Source: Bugula neritina
Lineage: Eukaryota > Bryozoa > Gymnolaemata > Cheilostomatida > Bugulidae
Reading direction: 5' to 3'
Assembly (NCBI GenBank): GCA_964035545.1
Contig: OZ037767.1
Span: 7,430,207-7,494,206 of the forward strand
Length of the DNA: 64,000 bases
Shown: positions 14,001-25,494 of the stretch, in pieces
How positions within the stretch are numbered: position 1 is the first letter of the stretch
Layout of the letters: every line of letters starts with the position of its first letter
Translations under genes and position numbers: made by a program
The notes under the pieces: generated by a model
What the model was told of the DNA's origin: nothing
The model's database searches: none
What the model saw: the letters and a program-made list of their open reading frames with translations, nothing else

Positions 14001-16114
14001 ATTGAAGAAAAGTGTCTAATATCTCCAGTGGTGGCTGCTAAAACCACAAGAATGGTTCACTCACAGAATGTCAAGAGATTTGCACAGATTGAGACTGACA
14101 TTCATATTTTACATGCCGTATGTTGACTTGTTTCTATACTGAAATTGAATGCTGCTTTATGAAATATAATATGATATAACATGCATAATGGGAGATGTAT
14201 TACATATGAATTTGCTTTATATGACTGATAATACAAGTAAAGTCAAGGTTTTGATCAACAGTTTTGAGTGGAGTTATGTAAGAAGTGACATTTTATGATG
14301 GAAACTATTTAGATTGACAGAAAAGCTGTTGATAAGTAAATCATCGAATTTCCATGGATTTGCCATGCTGTTTGCACTAACTTATGGCTGTAGTTTCATT
14401 TGGTTGACCCATCTCATGCGTCTAATGAAAAACCCATTAGAAATATACATCAGTTTGCATGAATACTGCTGGTTCAATTTTTATCATGGAGCTGCCTTTT
14501 AAATTAAAGTGTGCCTGTTTATTTATATTGTTGCTAATATGCATGCTGCTGTTTACTGAAATGTTATTCAGTTCAGAGACCCTAGAGGTCAGCTATCATC
14601 TAGAGCCAAGCTGGAAGCTGTCTATAGGAAGAACCAGCTCTCTCACCTAATCACTTCCTGTTGGGAGTTGAATGAATTATCTACAGTCTTTAATGATGAC
14701 TTAAAAGATGCACTGAATACTCACGTTGTTCACTATGAGGACTTGGCTAGGGATGTTATTTCATCTGCTAAGCAAATATACAGGTAGTTATGACAAACTG
14801 TATTTTGTTATTATTCTAACTTTATGATATAATATTAATGATAAGAACTAAAGGAGCTTTTGTTCTTGTTATTGCTCATTATGGTTGGCAATTTACATTT
14901 ATATTGAGTAATGTTTTATATATAGGGATGTAGGACAGTGTGTTTGAGTATATATTTTTCCAATGTCTCTGTTAATCAATTTACAATTTGGAGTTGTGGC
15001 CCCTTAGCACAGACATCAAGTTCATCAACACCCAGCCCATACACATCTTAGACTTTAGAGGTTGAATGCTACGCAAAGTCCAAACTATGCTATAGAACTG
15101 TTTTTCTAGGAGACATGTATATATTTTGTAGTAGCACATATCTTGGCATTTAAAAAAAATGTAAAACATGTTCTTCACAGTAACTTTTGGAAAAAATACT
15201 CCAGCATTTTTGTGGTTACTAGGCTACTGGCAGACTTGTATTATTTAGTAATAATATTCAGTATAATTCAGCTGTTGGCCAATATATTATTCAAAGGGTT
15301 AGGCAGCTATAAACACAAATGGTGACAGCCACCACATCAACTGATTAATTGGAATAATATCCTACTCAATTAACACATCACCACAAAAATGTTTTCAAAA
15401 TTATTTTTTCAAAAAATTGCTATGAAAAGAGAGTTTTGCATTGTCTTAAAATACCATGTACGCTACTACCAAACTATCCACCCAACATAACAGTTCCATA
15501 GCATAGTTTTGGGTTTATCTCTCAGTTACACAAACGTCTAAGATTGTTATGGGGGGCAAAACTCCAATTTATAAATTGAGTATCAGGGACATTAGAAAAT
15601 GCCCTGTCATTGTTACAACTGTACCTGGATGACATCAGAAAGATGAGATATGTTAAAGCATTAATATGAAAGAGTAAGATCATAACTGTTAATTGCCATT
15701 TTGTTCTTTTTCTCATAATGATATTTAAACATACACGTTTCTTGTTAAATTTGATTAAAACAAGTTGGTAGTTGCAGACTGTTTGCTTATGTTAATTTTT
15801 TGCTTACATCAGAGGTTTACACATGCACCAAATCATCCCAGGGTACTTTTTGTTTTGCTAGAGAAATGAATTTTACTCTTCCCGGTGAAGTAATAAGAAC
15901 TCTGCAGGAGTCCACAGGCAAAGGAAAGGTAAAAAAAGCAGAGAAAAAATATGCCTTTGGCACTATAAAAAATGACCCAACATCTCTTATAGATAGTTGG
16001 AAAAAGAAGCTCAACCACTCCATGGTTAATATAGCTGATAATAGCACTGAATGTAGAAAACTCTTTGCAAAATATCCAGATAAATTCAAACCATTAAGGG
16101 ACATGAGTAGTTAG
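8086..16114 (+). CDS. WSC-domain carbohydrate sulfotransferase, type II membrane protein (5' end incomplete)
   Basis: Ten phase-consistent exons: 8086-8267, 8966-9304, 9947-10114, 10493-10650, 10921-11043, 13094-13294, 13603-13738, 13978-14117, 14572-14783 and 15778-16114 (TAG), about 665 residues. The first exon encodes a hydrophobic anchor (LINCILLFIIAFFCYQISI) after a short basic stretch, as in Golgi type II enzymes. A WSC domain follows (SSCYCTHVHG, CGGSDRWMFYKI). After a linker exon comes a second Cys-rich WSC-like domain (FIGCFTNQAW...NCICSNSLGW). The C-terminal half matches the Gal/GlcNAc 6-O-sulfotransferase fold: a 5'-PAPS site in HYRGGSTFASLMF, then YVFEPAS, and a 3'-PAPS site in FRDPRGQLSSRA. 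It probably sulfates glycans in the Golgi, with the WSC modules binding carbohydrate (inference). Animal WSCD proteins also have two WSC domains, but their sulfotransferase P-loop differs. No in-frame ATG is present in the first exon, so a start exon is missing. The acceptor at 15778 was chosen because it is the only one that keeps frame. Confidence 0.85.
9653..9946. repeat. 16-bp tandem array, each unit with TGACTCA
   Basis: About 18 imperfect copies of a 16-bp unit (GACTCATTGTGTAGAT and variants) fill the end of an intron of the WSC-sulfotransferase gene. I count 14 exact TGACTCA heptamers, the classical AP-1/TRE site, spaced about 16 bp apart; many units also contain CAGCTG. The array runs directly into the 3' splice site of the next exon, whose acceptor (TGTACAG) looks like the last repeat unit. 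Confidence 0.85.
11211..11340. repeat. T9G10 tract followed by dispersed repeat fragment
   Basis: Nine T then ten G (11211-11229) precede about 55 bases (11255-11311) that recur nearly unchanged at 50734-50787, sharing AGGCTTTTCTCAATTT and CACCTACCTC. It lies in a large intron (11044-13093) of the WSC-sulfotransferase gene and probably is a decayed interspersed element. Confidence 0.55.
11312..13093. other. Intronic DNA without recognised coding content
   Basis: This is the rest of the 2 kb intron between the second WSC-like exon and the sulfotransferase P-loop exon. It contains TTAACCCTTTGAATGCATG (11701-11719), which resembles a piggyBac-type left end at a TTAA site, but I found no matching right end. 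A 29-base A/T palindrome lies at about 11733-11761. Nothing else stands out. Confidence 0.4.
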
Positions 16115-17402
16115 AAGATTCTCATTATGTTTACATATTATATGCTATACTCTTTTTGTACTCTATTGAGCATTTATATACAGTTAGTGTATGCTTGTTT
16201 GTAATCAAAGCAATCGCCTCTGACAAAATTTGATGTTTTAGTTAGTTACTAAATCTCTATTCTCATATTCAATATACAAACCACTTGCTGCTATAGTCCA
16301 CTTTATTCTGCTTCATACACAGTTATATAATTTGTAGTTCTTTATTTTTTACATGTTAAAGTATTGTTTTTTCTACTAATTGTTACAATACAAAGGAAGA
16401 AGTTACACCCTTTTGCCATATCAATTAGTATAGCTCTATATATTATGCATAATTATAATCCTATAGATTAGTTTACTTTGAGGTAGATTGCAGTCATTTC
16501 GGCCAGCAGGACAAGCAAGTCTCAATCAGCAACAGGTTTTCTAATAAATTCTGTTGTAAAAAGTAAGCTTTCGAAGGTTGAGGTGGCCGACGCTGTGTTT
16601 CCAAGCATTATTGGGATGGATTTTTTCATTTGATGTTTGGAAACAGTTGCGTCTAAATTCTAAGTTGATGCTAGCAGCAACCACGATTCCATCCACCCAT
16701 CCATTCGCATAATGCAAAGCAATGGAAGGTATGGCCAGGAAATGAGTGTTGTATTACAAGTATGTTTATGATGCAAGCATTTAGAGATGAAGCTATGACA
16801 ATCTTTCAGTTGAATAACAAATTTCATAGTGAACTGAAGGCATGCGTTCTCTTTCTGCCACGCAACTGTGTGCTTGTACTCAACAGTTATATTTGTGAGA
16901 CCATTGATCATATGACAAACTATTCTAGATAATTTTATAGTTATTTTGCTCCAGCTGGAAACTGTTCATTTGCATTTCTTACTGATAATTCAGGAGCCAG
17001 TCATCAAAAAACTAGTTACAGACAACAAACATTAACATTTTTCCATAAAAAATGTCAGACTTCAAACAATTTGCATAGTAAATAAATTGTGGGTAGTTGA
17101 AAATAATTTTTAAAAGTTATATTTATGTAAATAAAGAGATTCACAGTGCATAAGCAAAACCTAGAACTGCAATATTAGCCACCCATAACCTATATATCAT
17201 AAAAGCATGCATGCAATGAATAATATAAAAATTACAAAAAACGGGGGATAATAAATCCAACACCAAAAGACTGTAGATGAAATGGACACAATATAGCTGC
17301 CATAGTGACCTAATGATATGTTTGTTCAGTTTTATTTCATGCAAATAGCTGCCAAGAAAATTGCAATAAAACATGTAAACTACAGGAACAAGGAATGCTT
17401 AT
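16115..17402. other. Convergent intergenic region between sulfotransferase and FAH
   Basis: No coding content is recognised. A possible AATAAA for the plus-strand sulfotransferase lies at 16543-16548, about 430 bases past its stop. On the minus strand TTTATT at 17331-17336 reads AATAAA about 67 bases downstream of the FAH stop, a good candidate poly(A) signal. The two transcripts therefore end tail to tail. Confidence 0.5.
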
Positions 17403-20400
17403 CTATAATTGATGGGTAGGCAGGACTTTCCCAGTTACTTCACCAAAACCAATTCTGATTCCATCTTTCTCACATGAACCTGTTAAGATAGTAAATAACA
17501 TTTAATTAGTATCTTACCATCAAATAGATCTAATACATTTTAACTTGTACAAGTATTGAACTTCAAGCTTCAACATTAGAATAAGCGAATTTAAAATGAT
17601 TCCAAGGAAATCAGCAGGAAAAGTTATTCAATAAACTTGTAATACCAAGACTTATAGTTGACCAAACAACTCCTATTGCATTTTATTCCTAGCAAATTAT
17701 TTGAAATCGCCTTCATTTTCAGAAACACAAAAATCCTAAAACTAAAATACTTGTAATATACATGCAATCATGTTTACATAACTTACAGATTATTGATGAG
17801 AAATTTCAGTACGGAATTTGATGCGGCACCTCAAAAATTGTCATTTTAAATTATATTTTTGCTGCAGCTCTATACAATATCAAGAAAGTCACTTAACATG
17901 TTCTAAAATCTAAATTATTAGTTCCGCATTTTAATTACGAGATATTCCATCTCAATCTGATCCATACAAATATATCAACTCAACTCTCAAATAAAATTAT
18001 TTCCAATACTTCTCAACTCCCTCACCTGACATGACCACAAGATCGCCATCTTTAAGGAACTTCCTCGTCTCATCTCCTCCCAGAGGTACAGTCTTGGTTC
18101 CCTTCCAGCAGAGCTCTAACATGGAGCCAAAGGAATCCTCAGTAGGCCCACTTATAGTGCCAGATGCGAGCAAATCTCCTGGTCTCATGTTACATCCGGT
18201 TATAGAATGATGCACCAGCTGCTGCTTCATACTCCAATACAGGTACTGTGTGAATACATTTTATTTATGTCCACAGTGAAACATCTAGATTCTAGGTAAA
18301 CATTTCAGCTTAAGACAAAAACACTTATTTTTTCAATGAACTAAAAACTTGTGTGATGATTAAATTTCTCCAGCTGAGTTCATTTTAGAAAGTTATTGAA
18401 AGCAACTTATTATATTCTATAAGCAGTGACAATCAATCACCTTACCTTCAAATTGGTTTTACAAACAACTGCTGGTTGATCCATTCCTTCCCCTGTAAAG
18501 CACACAAGTAGTGAAATTAATACAAAGAGAGAATTGCAATGATTTATTTACAAATTAACAGTGCAATGCCTTAAACTTTTAGCAAAACATAGCTTTGACT
18601 TGACAACTAGGAAGTGGTGTCAGGTTCGGGAGCAGTGTGTGTTCACAATAATTATGGCAGATCTGTCCCTCTTTGATTTCTTCTACAGTAGCAATCTACA
18701 GAGACTAATTTATTCTACAGTAGCAACCTACAGAGACTAATTTATTCTACAGTAGCAACCTACAGAGACTAATTTATTCTACAGTAGCAACCTACAGAGA
18801 CTGATTTATTCTACAGTAGCAACCTACAGAGACTAATGAACATTTACTGAACCTTAGAACTGGTGGATGATAAAAAGGAAGCAATTCTGCAAAAAAAATT
18901 AATCATGCAGGCTGGTTCTGTATGAATATCCCAAAGTATATCAACATATATAGAAACAGAAGTTGCCGCATCCTACATAGACAACTTATGAACCAAACAA
19001 CCATCTAATTTGGTAGAAAATCAACTGAGTTAGCAGTTATTTGAGGTTACATCAATCCACAGATTGCAACACTGATGAGTAGAGATAGACAGCGCGCTGA
19101 GGTTATAGTAACATACCTTGAATAGCTGCAGTTAGATGGATGTCAAAGCTGTAAGGGTCTGCATGGCAAAGATATGGCAGAGGCTTGGGATTCTGCTCTG
19201 GTGATTTAACTTGGAAAGGAGCCAACGCCTCCATGGTGACCACCCAGGGAGAGATAGATGTGCCCATGTTCTTACCGAGGAAGGGGCCGAGTGGCACGTA
19301 CTCCCACTTCTGTATGTCACGGGCTGAGAAACACCAACATTTATAAGCATTATTATATATTATTACATGGGTAATTTAAAATTATAATATAGCTAAACAC
19401 AAATATAACGCATAAAACACAATATAAATGTCTATAAATATGATATCCACATGATAAGATGATATAGCCACCTTTAGAGAAGAGATAATAGACATGGCCA
19501 CTGGTGGGTCAAAAGAAAGAGACCGAATTTATTACCCAAATCCAGTGAGATGCATCATATTTGTAGCTAAGCAATAATATAACTAGTATCTACGTATAGT
19601 TGGTCCGCTGAGGTTATCCATCATTACTAAGTTTCTAGAAATTGGCTGTGCAAGATTCTCAAAGAAAACTATTTCAAGGAAAGCCAAATGCCAAATTGAA
19701 TTAAAACTCACCACTCCAGTCGTTCATGAGGACCATACCAAATATGTGATCTTCGGCGTCCTCCATCTTGATGGGTGACCCAAGGTCATTGGTTTGGCCA
19801 CCTTCAATAAACATGTGACAACTTGGCTAATAACCATGTGACAGCTAGACCAAAAAACATGTGACAGCTAGACCAATAATCATGTGACAACTTGACCAAT
19901 AACCATGTGACAGCTAGACCAATAACCATGTGACAGACCAAAAAAGCTTTAGTGATCCTTATCTACTTTGAATCTCAAAAAGACCAACTGTTCTTTCACT
20001 TAAACTATGCATATAACCAAGTCACCAACTTTAATCTTGAAGTGAAATAAATATAGTTAACAAGCGCTATTATTCAGCACTAGCCTTCTTTAACTGACAG
20101 CAAAAGGGAACTTACCGACAAAGAATGCCATCTCTAGCTCAAAATCCATAAGCTTACAGGGACCAAATACTGGGNNNNNNNNNNNNNNNNNNNNNNNNNN
20201 NNNNNNNNNNNNNNNNNNNNNNNNNNNNNNNNNNNNNNNNNNNNNNNNNNNNNNNNNNNNNNNNNNNNNNNNNNNNNNNNNNNNNNNNNNNNNNNNNNNN
20301 NNNNNNNNNNNNNNNNNNNNNNNNNNNNNNNNNNNNNNNNNNNNNNNNNNNNNNNNNNNNNNNNNNNNNNNNNNGGTGGAAATGGTAAGAAAAATCCTCC

Positions 20401-23400
20401 ATGGTTAGTAAGTCAAGACATACGTAAACAATTTTCCAATGAATTTGTCTCCTTGTAGGGCAAATCTATACCTTGCAGTTCACGCAGCCTTTAGTTCTCT
20501 CAGCTGCACTGCATGTTATACTATATGATGTATTGTGAGATGTCACGCAGTACACAGAATAGAGTACGTACCATGGTAGCCTACAGGCAGATGTTTCCAG
20601 TTGGGCATCAGAGCATTCTCTGGTCCTCTGAACATAGTGCCAACATTAGTAGCATGCTCTATTGACGAGTAGAAGTCTGTGTAGTCACCTGCAAAGTGCA
20701 AAATAAAACTATCTCACTGTCACACATCACGACACTCAAAACATGTATTACGATCAGAAAAAACAATTAAAAATAATGTAAATATAGAGACTGAAATTAA
20801 ACTAAAACGGAAATGTTTTTAATACTTCCTTAAAAAATAAGTATTTATTCAAGCTAAAATATTTATGATCAACACACCAATGGAGGCTGGCAAATGCATG
20901 GTCACATCCTCAAGTGGAACTAAGGCAGAAGATCTCAACTTTTGGTCGTCTCTGAGTGTAGGATTGTCAACATTCAATAAGGTTATAATAGTCTCTCTTG
21001 CTTCTTTCCATGCTCCTCGACTCAACGCCATAAAAGCATTGAGTGTCGGCTAAAACAGTTCACAATTACTTTGCATACAGCATCCATTTCATCTTTACAA
21101 ATTGAAAACACAATGTACTAAACAACCTTAAATATCCTTCCCACTCCCAAATAAAAAAGCATCCCATGAATTGATTAGATCAAGCTAATTTTTAAGAAGA
21201 CAATCTCTAATAAACTTAGACATTATGCGTAGTAAAAGTTGCGTATTTTGAATTCATATTTATAAATAAGTTGCAGCTTTGATAAAAATGCAGACTAACA
21301 TCAATTAGCTTACCTCAGAAAACACGGTTTGATGGGATGCCAACTGAGGCCCATTAAATAAATGACTGACTTTTGATAGGTCCAACACATGAGCTCCAAC
21401 AGCTACTCCAATACGATGGCGAGTCTGCAATCACATATTTTGATGCTAAATATAAAGAAATAGTGAGATAATCAGCTGTAACATATGATTTTAAACAAAA
21501 CTTACCTCTTCTTTTTTTCAAGTTTCAAGTAGTAGATGCTTAGCTGAGAATTTCACCATTGTACTTTAAATATGATACCCAGCACTTATATTTTACTGTT
21601 AGATTTCACAACAACGCTGTCATCACTTAGTCTTAATACTTACTAGTATAAGTATTTCTATGAGTACGTACACCATGTTCACAACATTATTGTTTGCCCC
21701 TGTTGGTTGTAACTTGTATCACTGTCACTAACCAAAACCGATGGGCAATGAATGACTAATAATTATAGTAATGCTAATACTAATAGTAATAACAACTGAA
21801 AGGTATAACTTAAACTGTTGAAGTCAAACAATTACTATTAAAAAAATAGTTATAGTAACTCCCTAATCAGTGAATACTAATAGTAATAGTGATTGTTCAA
21901 CCAATAGTAAATTACTATCAGTATAACTCTTAGAGTTACTGTTAGTGCATTGCTACTGGTGTAATACGGGGACGGAGCAATATTCCGAAGGTCCATTAGT
22001 CCGAAGGCCCATTAGTCCGAAGGCCCATTAGTCCGAAGGTCCATTAGTCCGAAAATTAGTAGACACATGATAGTAAAGAGCATCCTCACTGAGAATATCA
22101 TTGATCATTCACTCACAATCTAGTTTAAGTTCTTGTTATGTTAATGCTATGTGGGTGGCATGCGTGTTGCCTACTTGTGATTGTTTAGCCTGAGATTACA
22201 CTATGACCAGAAAACAGCTGCCTCAATTAGGGCTGCATCATCTATCAACATTCCATTATGGCTGTTTTATAAAAAAAAGTACACAGCAGCAAGCTATTCA
22301 CTAGCCTGTTAGCTAGCAAGCCTGTAATTAGTATGTACACATCAGTATCTTCTCATCTCTAAGTGTTCACTGAAGCATGAAGTGCTGCGCAATGATGATA
22401 ACTTATGAAAAAAATTTACTAGCATTTAATTAGTATTACTTATTTTACAGCTAGTGTAAAAATGAAAGGGGACTGCAATTCTATTCCAGCTACAGTCAGT
22501 CACCTTATATAGGCCCTTAATGTTGACTATTTATAAACTGAGAAACTAAAGTAAAAACATGAAACCAGTAAAATTAAAGCTAAGCAAACATTTTGTGTCT
22601 ACTGTACTGTATTTATGACAAGCTTGGTAAAAATTTACCGGGCACCTCATAACTTATAAAAAAAGGTTGCATTTGAAGTTAGCGTCAAAAAAATAATGGT
22701 TTGTTTTAGAATTTTGCTATTGAATGTAATAGTAAATATCTGGCTTGGTAGTTATTTATTTGGTATCACATTCAATCTCTTTAACCCTTTCATGCGCAGC
22801 GTCCACGTATGTGGACACTACTTTTTTCGTACCAAAACAGGTCAAATTTTAAGAATTCACACTTTTTAGTAGATTACTCAGTATTTTTAAAGGGTTTTCC
22901 ATGCTATCGACAAAAAAAATTGTGCACTTAGGTCAAGGTCAACTGATTGGAAGCAGATTTCGATTTGCTGTTTCACTTACAAGCTTTTCTAGTTTTCCCT
23001 AGTACAATATTTTTGTTTTTCTGCCTGAAAATGTTTAGCTCAACTGCCATATTTTTATTTTGCTATCTCCACAATCAGAACTAACCATTTTATGAAAGTT
23101 TTAGATGAAAAATTTCACAATGCTCACAAAAGAAGGCTTTTTATTGCTGTCCACATATGTGGACATCATGCAACAATTGAAGTGCTAGACGTCCACATAT
23201 GTGGACAGTATGCAACTAGTAGTGCATTCATTGTTGAATAAAAAGTGATTTTTACCAACTTTGAGTGTGTTGTTACAGTCTTTAGTCATAATGCTGTTTG
23301 CATCGACTTTTTTTAAAAAAATTAATTTTGTCTCTACAAGTTCAAAATGGCTGAAATTATCAAAACAATAAAATTTGTGGGCTTCCAAAGCAAATTTGGA

Positions 23401-25494
23401 AGCTGTTTTCTCTATTTTATTTAGAAATGACAAGAAAAGTTAGTTATAAACTTACTAAGCCACTTCTTTACTTTCCATTCACAATTTCTTTGGAATAAAA
23501 CAAAAATTTGAGAGTTTTACTTGAATCGTCACTAACATTGCTACCTCAAAAAGAGACATGAAGGAAGAAAACTAGATAAAAGTGCCATATTGGTATTACA
23601 TTGGCAAATATATCATATTTCTCACTATCCTGAAAAAGACTACATAAATTCTCAACCTCAGATGATCTAAGAGCATCTAAAAACCAAAAATTGTGACTTT
23701 TTTGTGAAAAGACCTATATTTTGACTTTGCCTACTAATTTTTGTCTAAACAGTGATGTAACTGATATACTGTGACTATCTCAACACAGTATACACACTTT
23801 AAGCACTAAATTTGGCGGGAAACTGAACAATTTACATACTGAACTTTTGCAGAATTGTTATTTTGTCCACATATGTGGACAATGATATGACTCAATAAAT
23901 GCATGGCGTCCACATACGTGGACAGTAATTTTTTTCGACATGTTTTAGATGAAAATTAAAAAAAGCTATAAATTTATGTTCAGAGACATGACATCAAATA
24001 AATTAGGCAAAAAAATTTGAAAATTTGCTGTTAAAAAATAATTCATGCATGAAAGGGTTAATTATCTGTAAGCTGCTAAGCTGCATTATTATATTAATTA
24101 GCCTAAATTATGCATATATCCATTTCAATTAAAATTATCTCTTTGTAATTAAAAATATCTTTAATTAGGGATATCTGTAAAAATGCATTGAAGACTAAAA
24201 ATTATAAACATCCTGGACACTACTCTAAAATCAAATAAACAAAGCTGCACACCATAATATACCAAACCAAACAATTCCACAAGATACGCCGATAAGGGCA
24301 ACCTTCTAGCTGTAACTGCCTGGCTGGGGCCACACTATTGGTATATAAGAATTCAGTCCATGCAGCCAAATAAAACCTCACCTAATTGTGCTATAGAATC
24401 GAAATTTAAAAACCATGTTGTAGATCTTTCTGTTCCTCAAAGCAACTTTTTTGAAATTTTCAATAGCTTTTATAGATTTTCTATAAAATATAAGTGATTT
24501 AAACACTACAAATATGATTTTTTTTCCTAAGTTATCATCATTGCGCAGCACTTAATGCTTCAGTGAACACGTAGAGATGAAAAGATACTGATGTGTACAT
24601 ACTAATTACAGGCTTGCTAGCTGACAGGCTAGTGAATAGCTTGCTGTGTACTTTGTGTATAAAGCAGCCATAATGGAATGTTGATAGATGATGCAGCCCT
24701 AATTGAGGCAGCTGTTTTCTGATCATAGTGCAATCTCAGGCTAAACAATCGCAAGTAGGCAACACGCATGCCACCCACATAGCATTAACATAACAAGAAC
24801 TTAAACTAGATTGTGAGTGAATGATCAATGATATTCTCAGTGAGGATGCTCTTTACTATCATGTGTCTACTAATTTTCGGACTAATGGACCTTCGGACTA
24901 ATGGACCTTCGGACTAATGGACCTTCGGACTAATGGACCTTCGGACTAATGGGCCTTCGGACTAATGGGCCTTCGGAATATTGACTAGTCACCGTGTAAT
25001 ACGTCTAGTTCTACAGCATTAAACTTACAGTTACTCTTAGTCTTACATGATTAGTATTCGAGTTTGTCTTTACATTTAATCTACTGACATAAAAAATGAG
25101 TAATTAATTAGCCACAGTGACTGAGTGACATGTCTCGTGTGCGGTTTGACAATGACTGCGAGTGTCCTATCAAACTCAAACTGAAACTTTTACACTTACA
25201 GTGAGTGTGACAACCTGAATGTTTGTCTTAACTTCAAATTGAAGTTTGAGAACAAACAGCAGGCAAAGTAAAAATTTAAAAACTTAAAAGTACTTTAAGC
25301 CTTTAGCTTAGGCTTTAACTTTATCTTTTACTTTTAGTAAAACTACAAGTACCTGTGAAGTACAAGTTTAACTTAAAGTTTAAGCTTGAACATGAAGCTA
25401 ATTTAGTAATTACCTCATAACCGGTCGAGAATACACCATATGGTAAATTTTCATAAGTAAATGGAGAATTTTTTGGAATCTCTACAAACGACAT
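17403..25494 (-). CDS. FAH: Fumarylacetoacetase (one exon partly in assembly gap)
   Basis: FAH hydrolyses fumarylacetoacetate to fumarate and acetoacetate, the last step of cytosolic tyrosine catabolism. Exons on the minus strand are 25414-25494 (ATG), 21314-21424, 20878-21049, 20572-20688, 20116 into the gap, 19712-19801, 19117-19323, 18446-18492, 18026-18245 and 17403-17479 (TAG). Phases agree at every junction. Family landmarks are visible: N-terminal [13 protein letters not shown], metal-site Asp in GDYTDFYSS with the nearby His (IEHATNVG), the E-x-E pair in [10 protein letters not shown], the Asp of MNDWS and the [17 protein letters not shown] loop, and C-terminal [14 protein letters not shown]. 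About 25-30 residues before [12 protein letters not shown] are hidden in the 200-N gap; the pyrimidine tract at 20375-20395 fits the 3' end of an intron ending there. The first intron is about 4 kb because of a nested transposon insertion. No disabling mutation is visible. Confidence 0.95.
18681..18836. repeat. 33-bp tandem repeat in FAH intron
   Basis: About 4.7 copies of a 33-bp unit (CTACAGTAGCAACCTACAGA + GACTAATTTATT) lie between FAH exons 18446-18492 and 19117-19323. Copies differ by one or two bases, so the array is young. No coding role is seen. Confidence 0.85.
19805..19945. repeat. Tandem repeat of ACCATGTGACAGCTAGACCA in FAH intron
   Basis: Five to six imperfect copies of a unit of roughly 22-26 bases (AACCATGTGACAGCTAGACC) start immediately beside the 3' splice site of FAH exon 19712-19801. 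It is a minisatellite with no further function visible. Confidence 0.75.
20175..20374. other. Assembly gap (200 N)
   Basis: A run of 200 N interrupts FAH. The flanks show it hides the 5' part of the exon that resumes at 20174 with the codons for [12 protein letters not shown]. The round number suggests an arbitrary scaffold gap length. Confidence 0.99.
21968..24993. mobile_element. Mutator-like foldback element with about 455-475-bp terminal inverted repeats
   Basis: The element is flanked by the 9-bp direct repeat GTGTAATAC (21959-21967 and 24994-25002). The arms, about 21968-22420 and 24518-24993, are imperfect inverted copies; for example GCAATGATGATAACTTA near 22390 is mirrored at 24529. 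Each arm begins GGxGAC, passes through CAATATTCCGAAGG and carries tandem 16-mers (CCGAAGGYCCATTAGT), about 4 copies on the left and 6 on the right. Long inverted repeats with 9-11-bp target duplications are typical of the Mutator superfamily. No transposase is visible inside, so it is non-autonomous. It sits in FAH intron 1, on a low-complexity module, and holds a second nested element. Confidence 0.8.
22785..24057. mobile_element. piggyBac-like non-autonomous element nested in the foldback
   Basis: It is flanked on both sides by TTAA (22781-22784 and 24058-24061) and ends with CCCTTTCATGC... and ...GCATGAAAGGG, a short inverted repeat at a TTAA site as in piggyBac transposons. Five copies of the 16-base palindrome GTCCACATATGTGGAC or one-to-two-base variants lie at 22801, 23149, 23191, 23865 and 23908. 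No transposase frame is recognisable in its 1273 bp, so it would need a transposase supplied in trans. It lies inside the spacer of the Mutator-like foldback and is therefore the younger insertion. Confidence 0.8.
25010..25340. repeat. Low-complexity module right of foldback insertion
   Basis: Words such as ACTTACAGTTACTCTTAG and AACTTAAAAGTACTTTAAG are repeated imperfectly. With 21730-21958 on the other side it forms one module that the foldback element split. Confidence 0.45.

Noticed and set aside
15290-15305. CAAAGGGTTAGG as the right end of a TTAA element
   Set aside because: The flank is TTAG, not TTAA, and no partner end was found.
15811-15815. Splice acceptor TACATCAG at the last sulfotransferase exon
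   Set aside because: It breaks the frame within a few codons; the acceptor at 15776-15777 (GTTGCAG) keeps the frame and adds residues that fit the family.
20154-20402. Open frame running across the N gap
   Set aside because: It is open only because N codons translate as X; the real exon is in another frame.
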